A stretch of DNA of 64,000 nucleotides from assembly GCF_001940525.2 (NCBI RefSeq), contig NZ_CP019437.1:1958501-2022500 (forward strand), in the 5' to 3' direction. Source of the DNA: Thioclava nitratireducens (GTDB lineage Bacteria; Pseudomonadota; Alphaproteobacteria; Rhodobacterales; Rhodobacteraceae). This document shows positions 39,653 through 48,514 of this stretch, piece after piece; within the stretch, counting starts at the first letter, position 1, and each line of letters starts with the position of its first letter. The notes below the pieces were generated by a model, which saw only the letters and a program-made list of their open reading frames with translations, had not been told where the DNA came from and did no database searches. Position numbers and translations under genes: made by a program.

Positions 39653-40651
39653 ATGTCGGAGACAATCGAAGGGGAACGCGCCAAGCCCCAGCCCGCCGAT
39701 GACGTGGCGCGCGAGGTCGATCTGCCGTGGTGCGAGCCCAAGCCCAGCCACGAGGATGTCCGCGCCCCCGATCTGACCCGCGAGATCATGGCGCATCCGA
39801 ATTACTTGCAGGCCGATGAGGATGTCGATTTCCTCAACCGCGACGACATGCGCGGCGCGCGCCTGCAGCTCGATTACCAGAAGGCCGAGACGCTGCTGCG
39901 CGAACAGGGCATCGCCCATTCGATCGTGGTTTTCGGCGGCACCCGGATCCCCGAACCGCAAGCCGCGCATGAGAAGCTGGCCGAGATGGAGGCCCGCAGC
40001 GCGGCCGATCCGGGCAATGACGATCTGACGCGACGCGTCGAGATTGCCAGACGCGTCGCCGCGAAAAGTCGCTATTACGACGTCGCCCGCGCCTTCGGCC
40101 GGATCGTCGGCGCGCGCGAGGGCCCGCATGGCAACCGGCTGGTGATCGTCACCGGCGGCGGGCCGGGGATGATGGAGGCCGCCAATCGCGGCGCCTATGA
40201 TGCGGGCGCGCGTACGGTGGGGCTCAATATTACGCTCCCGCACGAGCAATTCCCCAACCCCTACATCACGCCCGGCCTGTGCTTCCGCTTCCGCTATTTC
40301 GCCCTGCGCAAGCTTCATTTCCTGATGCGCGCGCGGGCGCTCGTGGTGTTTCCGGGCGGCTATGGCACGCTCGACGAACTGTTCGAGACGCTCACGCTGA
40401 TCCAGACCCGCAAGATCCGCCCGCTGCCGGTGATCCTTGTCGGGCGCGAGTATTGGAGCCGGGTCTTCGATCCGGATTTCCTTGTGGAGGAGGGGGTGAT
40501 CGACCCCGAGGACCGCGACCTGTTCTGGTATGCCGAAAGCGCCGAGGAGATCTGGGAGGATATCGGGCGTTGGTATGCGCAGTTCGGTCGCAATATCGAC
40601 GAACCAATGGGAGGAGAGGATGAAGATTTCATTTCACGGTGCCGCGCATGA
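39653..40651 (+). CDS. LOG family protein (lysine decarboxylase-like fold)
   Basis: A 332-residue protein of the LONELY GUY/TIGR00725 fold, with TGGGPGMMEAANRGA and PGGYGTLDEL (residues 234-243), the motif that forms the nucleotide-sugar-binding site. LOG enzymes release the base from nucleoside monophosphates; this longer form carries an extra ~90-residue N-terminal part and its substrate is unknown. RBS GAGGAGG lies before the ATG. It overlaps the next gene by 32 bases. Confidence 0.85.
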   Translation: MSETIEGERAKPQPADDVAREVDLPWCEPKPSHEDVRAPDLTREIMAHPNYLQADEDVDFLNRDDMRGARLQLDYQKAETLLREQGIAHSIVVFGGTRIPEPQAAHEKLAEMEARSAADPGNDDLTRRVEIARRVAAKSRYYDVARAFGRIVGAREGPHGNRLVIVTGGGPGMMEAANRGAYDAGARTVGLNITLPHEQFPNPYITPGLCFRFRYFALRKLHFLMRARALVVFPGGYGTLDELFETLTLIQTRKIRPLPVILVGREYWSRVFDPDFLVEEGVIDPEDRDLFWYAESAEEIWEDIGRWYAQFGRNIDEPMGGEDEDFISRCRA

Positions 40652-41999
40652 GGTGACGGGCTCCTGCCATCTCGTCGAATGCGCGGGGCGCAAGATCCTG
40701 ATCGATTGCGGCATGTTCCAGGGCCGCTCGGAACTGGTCGAAGACAACGCCGCGAAATTCGGCTTCGAGCCCTCAGAGATCGACATGGTATTGCTGACCC
40801 ATGCCCATCTCGATCACTGCGGGCGGCTCCCGCTTCTGGTCAAGCGCGGCTTCAAGGGCGAGATCATCGCGACCTCGGCCACGCGCGATCTGGCGCGACT
40901 GGTGATGCTCGACGCGGCGCATCTGCAAGAGGAAGAGGCGCGCCGTCATCACCGCCATGGGCGGCGCGGCGGGTCGCGTGAGGCGCTTTACGACACGATG
41001 GACGCGCTCGACGCGGTCGATCGGTTCGGGCGCAACGCGACTTATCGCAAGACGCTCTCGCTGTTCGACGGGATCGAGGCGACCTTTTTCGACGCGGGCC
41101 ATATCCTCGGCTCGGCCTCGATCCGGCTTGACCTGACCGAGCATGGCCGCACCCGCAAGATCCTGTTCTCGGGCGATCTGGGCCCCGACAATCGCCCGCT
41201 TCTCAACGATGCCGACCCGCCGGAGGATGCAGATATCGTGGTGATGGAAACCACCTATGGCGAGCGCGACCATCGCGGGCTCGAGGCCTCGATCGCGGAA
41301 TTCCTCGCCGCGATCCGCGCGACCACGGGGCGGGGCGGCAATGTCATCATCCCGACCTTCGCGCTGGAGCGTGCGCAGGAGTTGCTGTGGTTCCTGCGCG
41401 AGGGGATGGCCTCGGGCGAGATCGAGAAATCGCTGCGGGTGTTCCTCGACTCTCCGATGGCGATCTCCGCGACCCGGATCTTCGCGCGCCATGACGAGGC
41501 GCTGCGCCCGGAACTGGCCAATATCATCCACAAGGGGCGCGACCCGTTCCAGCTGCCCGAGCTGCATTTCACCCGCGAGACGCAGGATTCGATCGCACTC
41601 AACGAGATCCGCTCGGGCGCGGTGATCATGGCGGGTTCGGGGATGTGCACGGGCGGGCGCGTGCGCCACCACCTGCGCCACAATCTCGCGCGGCAAGAAA
41701 GTGCTGTGATCTTCGTGGGTTACGCCGCCGAAGGGACGCTCGCGCGGATCATCGTGGACGGGGCGAAACATGTGAAGCTTTTCGGCGAGGAGATCCCGGT
41801 GCGTGCGCAGATCCACACGATCAACGGCTTTTCCGCCCATGCCGACCAGACCGATCTGAAACGCTGGCTGGCCCGCACCCGCCACCCGGAAAAGATCTTC
41901 CTCGTGCATGGCGAGAAAAAGTCGATGGAGGTCTTCGCGAAAGGGCTCGACCCGGCGAAGGTCGTTATGCCCGAGCTGCATCACAGCTTCGAGCTCTAG
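40620..41999 (+). CDS. MBL-fold beta-CASP RNA exonuclease/endonuclease family protein
   Basis: A 459-residue zinc hydrolase of the metallo-beta-lactamase/beta-CASP group that includes CPSF73-like RNA nucleases. The metal motif is H61-A-H63-L-D65-H66, with DAGHILGSA (third histidine), FSGDLG, the beta-CASP core (DSPMAISAT; AGSGMCTGGRVRHHL) and the C-terminal RMMBL domain INGFSAHADQ and LVHGE. The ATG at 40620 with GGAGAGG upstream starts the family N-terminus MKISFHGAAHEVTGSCHLV. Coupled by overlap to the LOG gene. Confidence 0.88.
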   Translation: MKISFHGAAHEVTGSCHLVECAGRKILIDCGMFQGRSELVEDNAAKFGFEPSEIDMVLLTHAHLDHCGRLPLLVKRGFKGEIIATSATRDLARLVMLDAAHLQEEEARRHHRHGRRGGSREALYDTMDALDAVDRFGRNATYRKTLSLFDGIEATFFDAGHILGSASIRLDLTEHGRTRKILFSGDLGPDNRPLLNDADPPEDADIVVMETTYGERDHRGLEASIAEFLAAIRATTGRGGNVIIPTFALERAQELLWFLREGMASGEIEKSLRVFLDSPMAISATRIFARHDEALRPELANIIHKGRDPFQLPELHFTRETQDSIALNEIRSGAVIMAGSGMCTGGRVRHHLRHNLARQESAVIFVGYAAEGTLARIIVDGAKHVKLFGEEIPVRAQIHTINGFSAHADQTDLKRWLARTRHPEKIFLVHGEKKSMEVFAKGLDPAKVVMPELHHSFEL

Positions 42000-42005
42000 C
42001 CGCGC

Positions 42006-42926
42006 TCACAGCCCCGGCAGGTCGATCGCGACGGCCGCGTGATCGCTTGCATGGGGGCGGTGGCGGCCGATGCCGGGCAGGCGCTCGCCCTGATAGCGGG
42101 CGGCCTCGGTGCCCAAGCCCTTGCGCAAGATACGCGGCACCGCATCGGGGTAGCGCGCGGCGAGCGCGGGCGAGGCGAACAGCACATCGGGGCAATGGTA
42201 GCGCGCCGAATGGGGGTCGTAATAGGTCCAGCGTTCGGGCCGGGGCATCCGCGCCATCAGATCCACGCTGAACCCGTGTTCAAGCGGCGCCGTCGCGCGG
42301 GGCAGAGGTAGCTCGGAGGCGTCGGGTTCGTTGAGATCGCCAAGGATCAGCCAGAGCGCTTCGGCCGGATTGTCGAAGTGCTGCTCGATCAGCGCCCGCG
42401 TCGCCAGCGCCTCGAGGTGCCGGGTGCGCCAGGCGGCGGCCTCGTCGGGGTAGGGCGATTTGAAATGCGTGATGAACAGCGTCAGCGCGCCCACTTCGAC
42501 CATCAGGCAATCGCGCCGGAAGATCGGCATCTCGGGATCGACGCCCTCGGGCAGCTCCAGCCCCAGATCGCCCGGCGTCAGCGCTGCGTGACTGCGCACC
42601 GCTCCCAGCGCGCGGCGCGACAGCACCGCCAAATCGAGCCCGCGCCCGTCATTGCCCGGCAGGCAGACCCGCTCGGGGTAAGGCCGCGTGCCGGTGGGCA
42701 GCAGGTAGCGCGCGTGGAAGTGCTCCAGGGTCGCGATGTCGAACACCTCTTGCAGCGCGACCAGATCGGCGTCGATCCCGGCGAGCAGATCGGCCGTCAA
42801 CCGCCGGTCGATCGGATCGAGGCGCGGGTCCTCGGGGTCGTCGCTGTCCCAAGCCCCATGCAGCCGCCCCAGCTCCCGGTTCGGTAGCAGGCGCATGTTT
42901 TGGGTGTTGAGGCTCGCGATCCGCAT
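42006..42926 (-). CDS. Endonuclease/exonuclease/phosphatase family protein
   Basis: A 306-residue EEP-fold metal-dependent hydrolase: N-terminal MRIASLNTQNMRLL, ALQEVFD with the metal-binding Glu, LFITHFKSP, LWLILGDLNEPD and the terminal ASDHAAVAIDL with the catalytic Asp-His. No signal peptide from the chosen start. It could act on nucleic acid, phospholipid or phosphoester. It converges on the beta-CASP gene with a 6-base gap. Confidence 0.82.
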   Translation of the reverse strand: MRIASLNTQNMRLLPNRELGRLHGAWDSDDPEDPRLDPIDRRLTADLLAGIDADLVALQEVFDIATLEHFHARYLLPTGTRPYPERVCLPGNDGRGLDLAVLSRRALGAVRSHAALTPGDLGLELPEGVDPEMPIFRRDCLMVEVGALTLFITHFKSPYPDEAAAWRTRHLEALATRALIEQHFDNPAEALWLILGDLNEPDASELPLPRATAPLEHGFSVDLMARMPRPERWTYYDPHSARYHCPDVLFASPALAARYPDAVPRILRKGLGTEAARYQGERLPGIGRHRPHASDHAAVAIDLPGL

Positions 42927-42981
42927 CTTGGCGTCAGCATCGCATGGGCGGGGCGGTTTGGAACAGCGCGAATGCGTCCGT

Positions 42982-43088
42982 TGATCCTCCCCCAATGAAG
43001 TGGTCCGCCGTTTTGTTTAGAAAAACGGAGGATCAGAATGGCTACGAAGCGACACAAGCCGGAAGAGATTGCCACGAAGCTGCGGTGA
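42982..43088 (+). mobile_element. Remnant of an IS3-family element (5' end)
   Basis: A terminus-like sequence TGATCCTCCCCCAATGAAG is followed by a leader and the first 16 codons of a transposase OrfA (MATKRHKPEEIATKLR, 43038-43085), then a TGA at the junction to unrelated sequence. The N-terminus is typical of IS3-group OrfA proteins. The rest of the element is gone, so it is inactive. Confidence 0.75.
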
Positions 43089-43094
43089 TCACGG

Positions 43095-43425
43095 GGGCAA
43101 CGCCTTGCAAGAGCTTGAGCGCGAGGCAGCGGGGCGCATCTTCGACACGCAGGTCGCTCGGATCGGTGAACATTGCCCGAACCGCGCTTCGGATCTTCTC
43201 CGGCGATGCGGACAGCGCAATGGCATTATCACCGGGTTTCGACATTTTGGCCTTGCCGTCGACACCGGGCAACCGGCCTGACTTGGGGATGATTGCCCTA
43301 GCCTCGGCCAGCACGGTGCAACCTGTCATTTGCGTTGATGCGCCGCACCTTCTCGGGATCATGGGCGTTGTCGGTCAGCGCGTGCCAAATGGCCCTTCCC
43401 ACATTTGTCACGCGAGATTAGCTGC
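43095..43425 (-). pseudogene. Degraded tryptophanyl-tRNA synthetase gene (trpS fragment)
   Basis: Minus-strand reading gives two pieces of a TrpRS in the correct order: HALTDNAHDPEKVRRI from the N-terminal catalytic half, and after a large internal deletion and frame change RLPGVDGKAKMSKPGDNAIA with the KMSK loop, then MFTDPSDLRVEDA. Roughly 130 codons between them and both ends are missing. The C-terminal side is cut at the IS3 remnant. This must be a surplus copy, since the organism needs an intact trpS elsewhere. Confidence 0.72.
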
Positions 43426-43560
43426 TGGATGAGTGTTGGCGGGGCGTCTTTGCGTGCTTTTGTTTCTGGCCCATTTGGGTCAAATGCTGTTTGTAAGATT
43501 CACAAAAAGCTCTAACTATTGCGCTCGTTCAGAAAACCCAATCTGCATTGGACCGATTAA

Positions 43561-45624
43561 GTGAATTCGCAAGACGCTTTGATGCCGGGAGCACGCGGCG
43601 CCGAGGACCAAACTGCTCCTGACGCTGGCTACAAGGCCTTGATGGAGTTGATCGATGACGGGTTCTGCGTCATCCAGTTCATCGACGGTCCCAGAGGCCC
43701 ACTCAGCGACTACGTCCATATCGAAGCCAATTCCGGTTACGAGAGGCATACCGGGATTGACGGCATTGTCGGCAAGACCGTTTTCGATGTCGCTCCGCAA
43801 GATGGGGACGAGTGGGTGAAAATCTACGGCGAAGTGCTCAGAACCGGGGAGCCTCTGAGGTTCGAGCGCGAATTCGTTGAGGTCGGGCGGCACATCGAGG
43901 TCTCTGCGAGGCGGGTGGAGCCCGCAAGCAAAGCTCAGGTCGCGGTTCTCTTTCGCGATATCACCGATCGCAAACAGAAGGAGCGCGAGCTACGCGAAAG
44001 CCAGCGGCGCGCGGAAAAGAACGCGCGTCACGTCGCGCGAGCGCTCTCGGCCGGGGCGATCCTGGGCACTTGGGTCTGGTATCTCGACAGCGAAACCTTC
44101 GACCTCGATGACGACTTTTCCCGCAGCATGGGGCTCGACCCCGCGCGGGCTGTCGAAGGCCTGACCATCGAGCAGATTGTCGTAAACGTGCACGAGGACG
44201 ACAAGCCGGGTCTGATGGCGGCGATCGACCGCGCGACGCAGCAGACGTCGCCTTACGCGCATCAGTTCCGTGTTCGGCGGGCCGACGGGCGCTATCACTG
44301 GGTCGAAGCCAACGGCCGGATGGAATCGCAAACACCGCGCATTTTCGCAGGCGTTCTCATGGATCTCGATGATCGGCGCGCCATTCTCGAGGAGCGCGAC
44401 AAGGCGGCCGCGGCGCTGTCTCAGCTGAATGAGACTCTGGAGCAGCGCGTCGAAGAGCAGACCGCGAAACTGATGCAGCAGGAGGAGAAACTCCGGCAGG
44501 CCCAGAAAATGGAGGCCGTGGGGCAATTGACCGGCGGTCTCGCTCACGACTTCAACAATCTCCTCACCGCGATTTCGGGATCCCTCGAATTCGTCGCGAA
44601 GCGCCTTGAAGACGGGCGTCCCGAGGAAATCCTGCGGTATCTGGAAGCCGCGCGATCGTCGACCGAACGTGCCGCAGGCGTCACCCAGCGCTTGCTTTCC
44701 TTCTCGCGTCAGCAGTCGCTCATGCCCAAGCCCACCGACGTTCCCCAGCTGGTGCACGGGATGGAGGACCTGTTGCGGCACACGATCGGGCCGCACATCT
44801 TGATCAGAACGGAGCACAGCGCAGCGCCTTGGCCCGCGATGGTCGATCCGAACCAGCTCGAGAGTGCGCTGCTAAATCTTTGCATCAATTCGCGCGATGC
44901 CATGCCCGACGGTGGCACGATCACGATCAGCACGGCCAACGAAGTCATACAAGATGGACATTCGGAACTTCAGCCCGGTAACTACCTGCGCCTTTCCGTG
45001 CGTGACACCGGAACGGGGATGTCCGCAGAAGAGATATCGAAAGCGTTCGATCCTTATTTTACCACCAAGCCCAGCGGTAAAGGCACCGGCTTGGGCCTCT
45101 CGATGGTCTATGGGTTTGCGCGGCAAAGCGGCGGATGCGCTACGATCGAAGCCGATTGCGGTGTGGGGACGACAGTGAACATTTTTCTGCCGCGCTCTAC
45201 GGCGGCGATCGAGTTCCCCACTGCGCAGCGTCCGGTGGCTGAAGCTCCGGCCGCGAGCGCCGATCACTCGATCCTCGTGGTCGATGACGAAGTCATCGTG
45301 CGCTTCGTCGTGGTGGAGGCCTTGGAAGAGGCAGGGTTCACTGTCTACGAAGCCGGGAACGCGGCTGACGGCCTCGCGTTGCTGCACGAACAGCCGGGGG
45401 TGTCGGTTCTGCTGACGGATATCGGCTTGCCCGGCGGGATGACGGGTCGTGAACTCGCATCCCGGGCGAAAGAGTCCCGCGAAGACCTGAAAATCATATT
45501 CATGACCGGATATGACGAAGAGGCCGCGACAGGGCCGGCTCAGGTCGACGCCGAAGTCCTTTTGAAACCGTTTGATTTCGACGAGATGGTGCATCGCGTG
45601 AAGAGGCTCTCAGGGCTCAGCTGA
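43561..45624 (+). CDS. PAS-domain hybrid sensor histidine kinase with C-terminal receiver
   Basis: A 687-residue cytoplasmic signalling protein starting at a GTG. Two PAS domains (about 20-145 and 165-285) are followed by a coiled coil (285-325), a HisKA domain with H329 in GGLAHDFNNLL, an HATPase domain (NSRDAMPDGG; GTGMSAEEI; GKGTGLGLSMVYG) and a receiver domain with phospho-acceptor D620 in LLTDIGLPGG. No membrane helices. It lies 216 bases before the stressosome genes and could feed into them, but this is only positional. Confidence 0.87.
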   Translation: MNSQDALMPGARGAEDQTAPDAGYKALMELIDDGFCVIQFIDGPRGPLSDYVHIEANSGYERHTGIDGIVGKTVFDVAPQDGDEWVKIYGEVLRTGEPLRFEREFVEVGRHIEVSARRVEPASKAQVAVLFRDITDRKQKERELRESQRRAEKNARHVARALSAGAILGTWVWYLDSETFDLDDDFSRSMGLDPARAVEGLTIEQIVVNVHEDDKPGLMAAIDRATQQTSPYAHQFRVRRADGRYHWVEANGRMESQTPRIFAGVLMDLDDRRAILEERDKAAAALSQLNETLEQRVEEQTAKLMQQEEKLRQAQKMEAVGQLTGGLAHDFNNLLTAISGSLEFVAKRLEDGRPEEILRYLEAARSSTERAAGVTQRLLSFSRQQSLMPKPTDVPQLVHGMEDLLRHTIGPHILIRTEHSAAPWPAMVDPNQLESALLNLCINSRDAMPDGGTITISTANEVIQDGHSELQPGNYLRLSVRDTGTGMSAEEISKAFDPYFTTKPSGKGTGLGLSMVYGFARQSGGCATIEADCGVGTTVNIFLPRSTAAIEFPTAQRPVAEAPAASADHSILVVDDEVIVRFVVVEALEEAGFTVYEAGNAADGLALLHEQPGVSVLLTDIGLPGGMTGRELASRAKESREDLKIIFMTGYDEEAATGPAQVDAEVLLKPFDFDEMVHRVKRLSGLS

Positions 45625-45840
45625 GTGATGCGGTTCGTCACGAACGGTGTTCGGCGCATTCGCTTTTGCGATTTCGAGTGACAGGGACGTCGGTTCCATT
45701 GACCGGTTTGCAAGATCGCAGTGCCCGTGGACGTCGACGATCAGGGGCTTGTCCTCGGGGCAAGATTGAAGACCATGCGTTGACTTTGCCGCAGCTAATT
45801 GGCTTACCTGTTTTATTCATAAGAACGGGAGTTCCTGCAC

Positions 45841-46716
45841 ATGCCGCAGACAGCGACGGCAAATATCCTGACCATACTCGAAACTGATTTCTCAGGTGTC
45901 GTCGAGGAGTGGCTAGGCACTCAGGTGAAAGAGGGCGTGAAACGCTCTGACCTGTTCTCCGACTCCGAGAGTCGTGCGCAGAACCAGGAACTTCTGAAAG
46001 CCTTCACCAAGGGTATCCGTGCCGGCGTCGTAAACGAAGAGTTCAGCCTGGACGACGACGAATGGGAAGACCTGCGTGCCGTCCTCGCAGACGTCAGCAA
46101 GGAGCGCGTCGGCCGTGGCGTCACGCCGACCGAGATGGCGACATTCGTGCTCGCCCTCAAAGCTCCGCTGTTCAAGCGGCTCGAGGCGATGACGGATGTC
46201 GAAAGCGGGAAGCTTATCAGCGACGTGCTGATGGTGACCCGTCTCGTCGATGCTTTCGCGATTTACACCAACGAGATCTTCATCGGCGAGCGCGACCAGA
46301 TCATAGAGCGCCAACGTCAGGAAATGCTCGAGCTGTCGACCCCGGTGGTCGAACTCTGGGATCGCGTTCTCACGCTGCCGCTGATCGGCACTCTGGATTC
46401 CGCCCGGGCGCAGGAGGTCATGGAGAACCTGTTGCAGACCATTCTCGAGCGGCAGGCCGAGGTGGTGATCATGGACATTACCGGTGTCGGCACGGTCGAC
46501 ACGCAGGTGGCGCAGCACCTTTTGCGGGCCGCGGCCGCCGTGCGCCTGATGGGCGCGGAATGCATCATCAGCGGCATCAGCCCGATGATCGCGCAGACCA
46601 TGGTGCAGCTCGGCATCGACGTGGGCACCGTGTCCACCCGGTCCAGCATCCGCACGGCCCTGGCCGATGCATTGCAGAAGGTCGGCTACGTCATCAAAAC
46701 CAGCGAGGTCTCCTGA
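45841..46716 (+). CDS. rsbR: RsbR-type stressosome co-antagonist (STAS domain)
   Basis: Scaffold/sensor of a stressosome, 291 residues. An N-terminal helical RsbRD-type domain (about 1-150) is followed by a linker (RQRQEMLELSTPVVELWDRV) and a STAS domain with MDITGVGTVDTQVAQHL; T214 is in the position of the RsbT-phosphorylated threonine of Bacillus RsbRA. In known systems RsbR and RsbS hold the kinase RsbT until stress. It is first in an R-S-T-phosphatase-kinase run with 1-base or overlapping spacing. Confidence 0.87.
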   Translation: MPQTATANILTILETDFSGVVEEWLGTQVKEGVKRSDLFSDSESRAQNQELLKAFTKGIRAGVVNEEFSLDDDEWEDLRAVLADVSKERVGRGVTPTEMATFVLALKAPLFKRLEAMTDVESGKLISDVLMVTRLVDAFAIYTNEIFIGERDQIIERQRQEMLELSTPVVELWDRVLTLPLIGTLDSARAQEVMENLLQTILERQAEVVIMDITGVGTVDTQVAQHLLRAAAAVRLMGAECIISGISPMIAQTMVQLGIDVGTVSTRSSIRTALADALQKVGYVIKTSEVS

Positions 46717-46717
46717 C

Positions 46718-47071
46718 GTGTCGGGTGTGACGTCCATAAACCTGGTCGAGAACGCGCTTCTGGTCTCCATTCAGGACGACGTCACCGATACGGAAATCGT
46801 GGAACTGCAGGACACGCTCTCCAACCGGATCGCCAAGGAGAACGTCAAGGGCGTGATCCTCGACATCAGTTCGCTGGAGATCGTCGATACCTTCGTCGGG
46901 CGCGTCATTGCCCAGCTCGCTGGCATTTCCAAGCTGCTGGCCGCGGAAACCTACGTTGTCGGGATGCGTCCAGCGGTTGCGGTGACCTTGGTCGAACTGG
47001 GGATGTATCTGCCCGAGACCCGCACGGCGCTCAGCCTGACCCATGCACTCACTCAGTTGCGGCGTGCCTGA
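46718..47071 (+). CDS. rsbS: RsbS-type stressosome antagonist (STAS domain)
   Basis: A single STAS domain, 117 residues, from a GTG one base after the rsbR stop. The phosphorylation serine S52 is in LDISSLEIVDTF, and GMRPAVAVTLVELGMYL closely follows Bacillus RsbS (PAVAVTLIELG). It forms the stressosome shell with RsbR and releases RsbT when phosphorylated. Confidence 0.88.
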   Translation: MSGVTSINLVENALLVSIQDDVTDTEIVELQDTLSNRIAKENVKGVILDISSLEIVDTFVGRVIAQLAGISKLLAAETYVVGMRPAVAVTLVELGMYLPETRTALSLTHALTQLRRA

Positions 47072-47483
47072 TCCAAACGAAACATCCAGCAGACCAGCCG
47101 TCGCGGAGATAACGCTTGCGACCAGCCGCGATGTGGTCGCTGCGCGTCAGGCCGTCGCTCGAATTCTCAAGGAGCGCGGGCTGTCGGCGGTGCGGATCAC
47201 CCGTTTTGCGACGGCTGTGAGCGAAATCACTCGCAACGCAATCGTGCACGGAGGCGGCGGCAAGATTTCAATTTATCTCGACGACCGTTCCGAGTATCTG
47301 CGCGTCGAATGCCGCGACGAGGGGCCGGGAATCGAAAACGTAACGCTGGCCATGTCCGACGGTTACACGACCGCGGGAGGCCTCGGCAGAGGGCTCGGCG
47401 GCGCCAAGCGCCTTTCACACGGGTTCGAGGTCCGCTCTGCCCCCGGCAAGGGCACAACCGTTTCCATGAGCGTGAAGCTATGA
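47043..47483 (+). CDS. rsbT: RsbT-type serine/threonine kinase
   Basis: Switch kinase of the stressosome, up to 146 residues; a GTG at 47064 would give 139 and overlap rsbS by only 8 bases, so the exact start is open. The GHKL ATPase fold is clear: SEITRNAIVHGGGG (N box), DEGPGIENV (G1), and GLGRGLGGAKRLSHGFEV (G2 region), and the order ARQAVARILKERG follows Bacillus RsbT. It phosphorylates RsbR and RsbS and then acts on a downstream target. Confidence 0.88.
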   Translation: MHSLSCGVPDPNETSSRPAVAEITLATSRDVVAARQAVARILKERGLSAVRITRFATAVSEITRNAIVHGGGGKISIYLDDRSEYLRVECRDEGPGIENVTLAMSDGYTTAGGLGRGLGGAKRLSHGFEVRSAPGKGTTVSMSVKL

Positions 47484-48514
47484 ACCAGTGGGTGGAAATT
47501 GATGATCGCAGTGCCGTGGCAGTCGTTCGGCGGCTCGCGCGGCGCCATGGGGTCGCGATCGGTCTTCCCGAGACACGCGTCGGCGAACTCGCGATCGTGG
47601 CTACGGAGGCCGCGACCAACATGCTGCGCTACGCAGAGCGCGGGCGAGCCCTGATCGAACTTGTGCGCCAGCCCGGTGCCGACGTCATCAACATGATCTT
47701 CACGGATCGAGGGCCGGGGATCTCGGATATCGACCGGATGTTCCAAGATGGCGAAAGCTCGACTGACTCCGCCGGTCTCGGGCTCGGGGCGATCGTGCGC
47801 CTCTCGGATACGTTCGACATTTTCAGTTCGCCGGACACCGGAACGACGATCGTATGCACCTTCGGCGGGAAAAGCAGCGGTGCTGATTGCGGCGTCGAAG
47901 CGGTGGGGCTGCGTGTTTGCCACCCGAACGAAGACACCTGCGGCGACGACTTTCAGATCCGGCAGACCCCGCGGGCGACCGATGTGTTGCTCTGCGACGG
48001 CCTTGGGCATGGCCCCGCCGCCGCCGAAGCCGCCGGCGAGGTGATCGCAGCTGCAGGCGCCGCGGGCGGGCTTTCGTCGGAGCCAGGTAAGCTGATGCGC
48101 CAGATTACCGAGCGGCTGGTCGGTCGACGCGGGGCGGTGGTAGCTCTGATGCATGTCGCACAGCCGCAGATGGAGCTACGTTACGCGGCGCTTGGCAATA
48201 TCTCGACCTTGCTGATCGGCGCGAAGGGTATCAGGCGGCTGGCGGTGCGCGACGGTCGCATCGGTGGCGCGGCGACTCATGGCTACGAGGAAGCCGTGCA
48301 ACTGGAGGCGGGGGACATGGTGATCCTGCATAGCGACGGTTTGAAAACCTTGCGGGAGGCGCATTTTCCGCCCGGATTGCTGAAGAAAAGCCCGCTGTTG
48401 ATCGCCGGATTTCTTCTGGATCGCGCGTTCCGCGGGCGCGATGATGCGAGCATCGTCGTCATGCGCATAAACCGGGGAGGCGACCAGTTACCATGGCAAA
48501 ACTCACCACCGTGA
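47480..48514 (+). CDS. RsbT-like ATPase fused to RsbX/SpoIIE-type PP2C phosphatase
   Basis: A 344-residue fusion. Residues 1-130 are a second GHKL ATPase domain (ATEAATNMLRYAERG; FTDRGPGI; GLGLGAIVRLSD). Residues 150-340 are a PP2C phosphatase with DVLLCDGLGHGPAAAEAAGE, ALMHV and GDMVILHSDGLKTL and terminal DDASIVVMR. In Bacillus the separate RsbX dephosphorylates the stressosome. The gene overlaps rsbT by 4 bases and the next gene by 22. The N-terminal ATPase may be an anti-sigma-like or scaffold partner. Confidence 0.85.
   Translation: MNQWVEIDDRSAVAVVRRLARRHGVAIGLPETRVGELAIVATEAATNMLRYAERGRALIELVRQPGADVINMIFTDRGPGISDIDRMFQDGESSTDSAGLGLGAIVRLSDTFDIFSSPDTGTTIVCTFGGKSSGADCGVEAVGLRVCHPNEDTCGDDFQIRQTPRATDVLLCDGLGHGPAAAEAAGEVIAAAGAAGGLSSEPGKLMRQITERLVGRRGAVVALMHVAQPQMELRYAALGNISTLLIGAKGIRRLAVRDGRIGGAATHGYEEAVQLEAGDMVILHSDGLKTLREAHFPPGLLKKSPLLIAGFLLDRAFRGRDDASIVVMRINRGGDQLPWQNSPP

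Noticed and set aside
43042..43362. A 106-residue minus-strand frame as an intact gene
   Set aside because: It contains only the KMSK part of TrpRS, has no proper start or end and runs into the IS remnant, so it is a pseudogene fragment.
42944..43432. A 162-residue plus-strand frame across the IS3 and trpS remnants
   Set aside because: It crosses two unrelated remnants and matches neither; chance open frame.
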